From Dehalococcoidia bacterium (GTDB lineage Bacteria; Chloroflexota; Dehalococcoidia; UBA2979), in NCBI GenBank assembly GCA_009692725.1, contig SHYP01000025.1, forward strand, positions 1-5,478: a stretch of DNA of 5,478 bases, written 5' to 3'. The translations under genes were made by a program, and so were the position numbers. Below the pieces are notes generated by a model. The model made no database searches, was not told the DNA's origin, and saw only the letters and a list, made by a program, of their open reading frames with translations. Shown here piece after piece: positions 5,329-5,478 of this stretch. Each line of letters opens with the position of its first letter. The first letter of the stretch is position 1.

Positions 5329-5364
5329 TGTTGGTGGCGTTCCGCTCGAGCGACGGCACCAACA
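5329..5364. other. 16-bp imperfect hairpin in the probable leader
   Basis: TGTTGGTG (5329-5336) pairs with CACCAACA (5357-5364), CGT (5338-5340) with ACG (5353-5355) and CGCTC (5343-5347) with GAGCG (5348-5352). Only a G/G mismatch and a two-base bulge interrupt it. The tip must open to make a loop. It is the longest structure in this intergenic region and no downstream T-tract makes it a terminator. It may be a leader helix or, as DNA, a large operator. Confidence 0.6.
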
Positions 5365-5412
5365 CGGCGGTTCTGAGCCGGTGACCCCGAAGGAGAGGCG
5401 GCGACCGCGGTA

Positions 5413-5455
5413 CGTGAGAATGCTAGTCACGCAGTGAACAGTCCAGGAGGACTAG
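5413..5455 (+). promoter_or_regulatory. Overlapping, mutually exclusive helices around the Shine-Dalgarno of the rightmost gene
   Basis: Four short perfect helices share bases. They are CGTGA (5413-5417) with TCACG (5427-5431); CTAGTC (5423-5428) with GACTAG (5450-5455); TCAC (5427-5430) with GTGA (5434-5437); and AGTCC (5440-5444) with GGACT (5449-5453). The second excludes the others. The last presents AGGA of the AGGAGG Shine-Dalgarno (5445-5450) in its loop and holds its final GG in the stem. This looks like a translational switch, though CGTGA-N9-TCACG could instead be a DNA operator. Confidence 0.45.
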
Positions 5456-5457
5456 GC

Positions 5458-5478
5458 TTGAGTTTCACAAAGAAGTTT
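5458..5478 (+). CDS. Start of an unidentified gene leaving the right edge
   Basis: TTG at 5458-5460 follows AGGAGG (5445-5450) with a spacing of 7 bases, the best ribosome site in the window. The seven codons read M-S-F-T-K-K-F. A short start with Phe and paired Lys is common in signal peptides and Flp-type pilins, but seven residues cannot identify a family. It is transcribed away from the sigma factor operon. Confidence 0.55.

Larger units (their letters stand above)
5031..5457. other. 427-bp divergent intergenic region, rich in regulatory sites and hairpins
   Basis: No convincing protein gene is found on either strand here; frames crossing it are shadows with poor starts. The left third serves the sigma factor gene (TATACT box, ECF-like promoter, GGGAAC direct repeat, 6-bp hairpin). 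The middle (about 5123-5220) is less GC-rich and carries two GTTAAC sites. The right half (5241-5457) is a succession of hairpins leading into a Shine-Dalgarno at 5445-5450, consistent with a structured leader for the rightmost gene. No convincing plus-strand promoter could be picked out. It does not match tRNA, 5S, SRP RNA or a riboswitch consensus that I can recognise. Confidence 0.6.

Noticed and set aside
5291..5345. GGGCAAGG..GGACGAAGCG resembling part of a cyclic-di-GMP-I riboswitch
   Set aside because: The two conserved segments are only about 10 bases apart, without room for the tetraloop-capped helix, and the tetraloop receptor strand is missing.
4868..5365. Minus-strand frame in the intergenic region (165 codons)
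   Set aside because: It overlaps the sigma factor N-terminus, lacks a ribosome site, and has Arg/Pro/His-rich composition with no recognisable feature.
4327..5430. Upstream extension of the membrane protein frame through the sigma factor gene
   Set aside because: The extension translates to Arg/Pro-rich nonsense antiparallel to no known motif and overlaps the sigma factor; the ATGA start at 4326 with GAGGA in front is far better.
1..5478. CRISPR array, tRNA, rRNA, insertion sequence or prophage features
   Set aside because: No regularly spaced repeats, no cloverleaf or rRNA segments, no transposase or phage-like proteins seen in either strand.

Overview
The window is very GC-rich DNA (around 70% by eye) with strong G/C preference at third codon positions and several GTG or TTG starts. 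It looks like ordinary chromosome of a high-GC, probably aerobic bacterium. An ECF sigma factor coupled to a single-pass membrane protein with a Pro/Thr-rich outer tail, an acyl-CoA dehydrogenase, and a CCCCTC/GAGGGG-type palindromic repeat inside a gene would fit Chloroflexota (Dehalococcoidia or Thermomicrobia-like) best. A high-GC actinobacterial lineage is the main alternative. This assignment is inference only.

Layout. At 1-123 (minus) lies the N-terminus of an acyl-CoA dehydrogenase running off the left edge. A good minus-strand promoter sits about 120 bp upstream, with a perfect palindrome in its spacer (245-273). A possible small plus-strand gene (405-632) follows, converging on a minus-strand flavin reductase-like protein (642-1457). 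A 134-bp divergent region separates that gene from a plus-strand secreted subtilisin-family (S8) protease with an intact catalytic set (1592-3244). The protease converges on a two-gene minus-strand operon: an ECF RNA polymerase sigma factor (4323-5030), then a membrane protein resembling DUF5667 proteins (3295-4326), overlapping by ATGA. The second gene carries an 18-bp palindromic hairpin inside its reading frame shortly after the start codon.

The 427-bp region 5031-5457 has no convincing protein gene and is unusually structured. Next to the sigma gene it holds a TATACT box, an ECF-type GGAACA-N16-CGTC candidate promoter and a GGGAAC direct repeat. Towards the right edge it holds a pair of GTTAAC palindromes, several strong hairpins, and competing short helices around a near-perfect Shine-Dalgarno. 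That Shine-Dalgarno precedes the first seven codons of a plus-strand gene leaving the window (5458-5478).

How the genes may work together. The sigma factor and membrane protein look like an envelope-signalling unit in which the membrane partner would hold or tune the sigma factor; the sigma gene may be self-activated. The exported protease is adjacent and convergent, but no functional link can be shown. The most promising undescribed element is the structured leader in front of the gene at 5458. I recognise no known riboswitch class in it.
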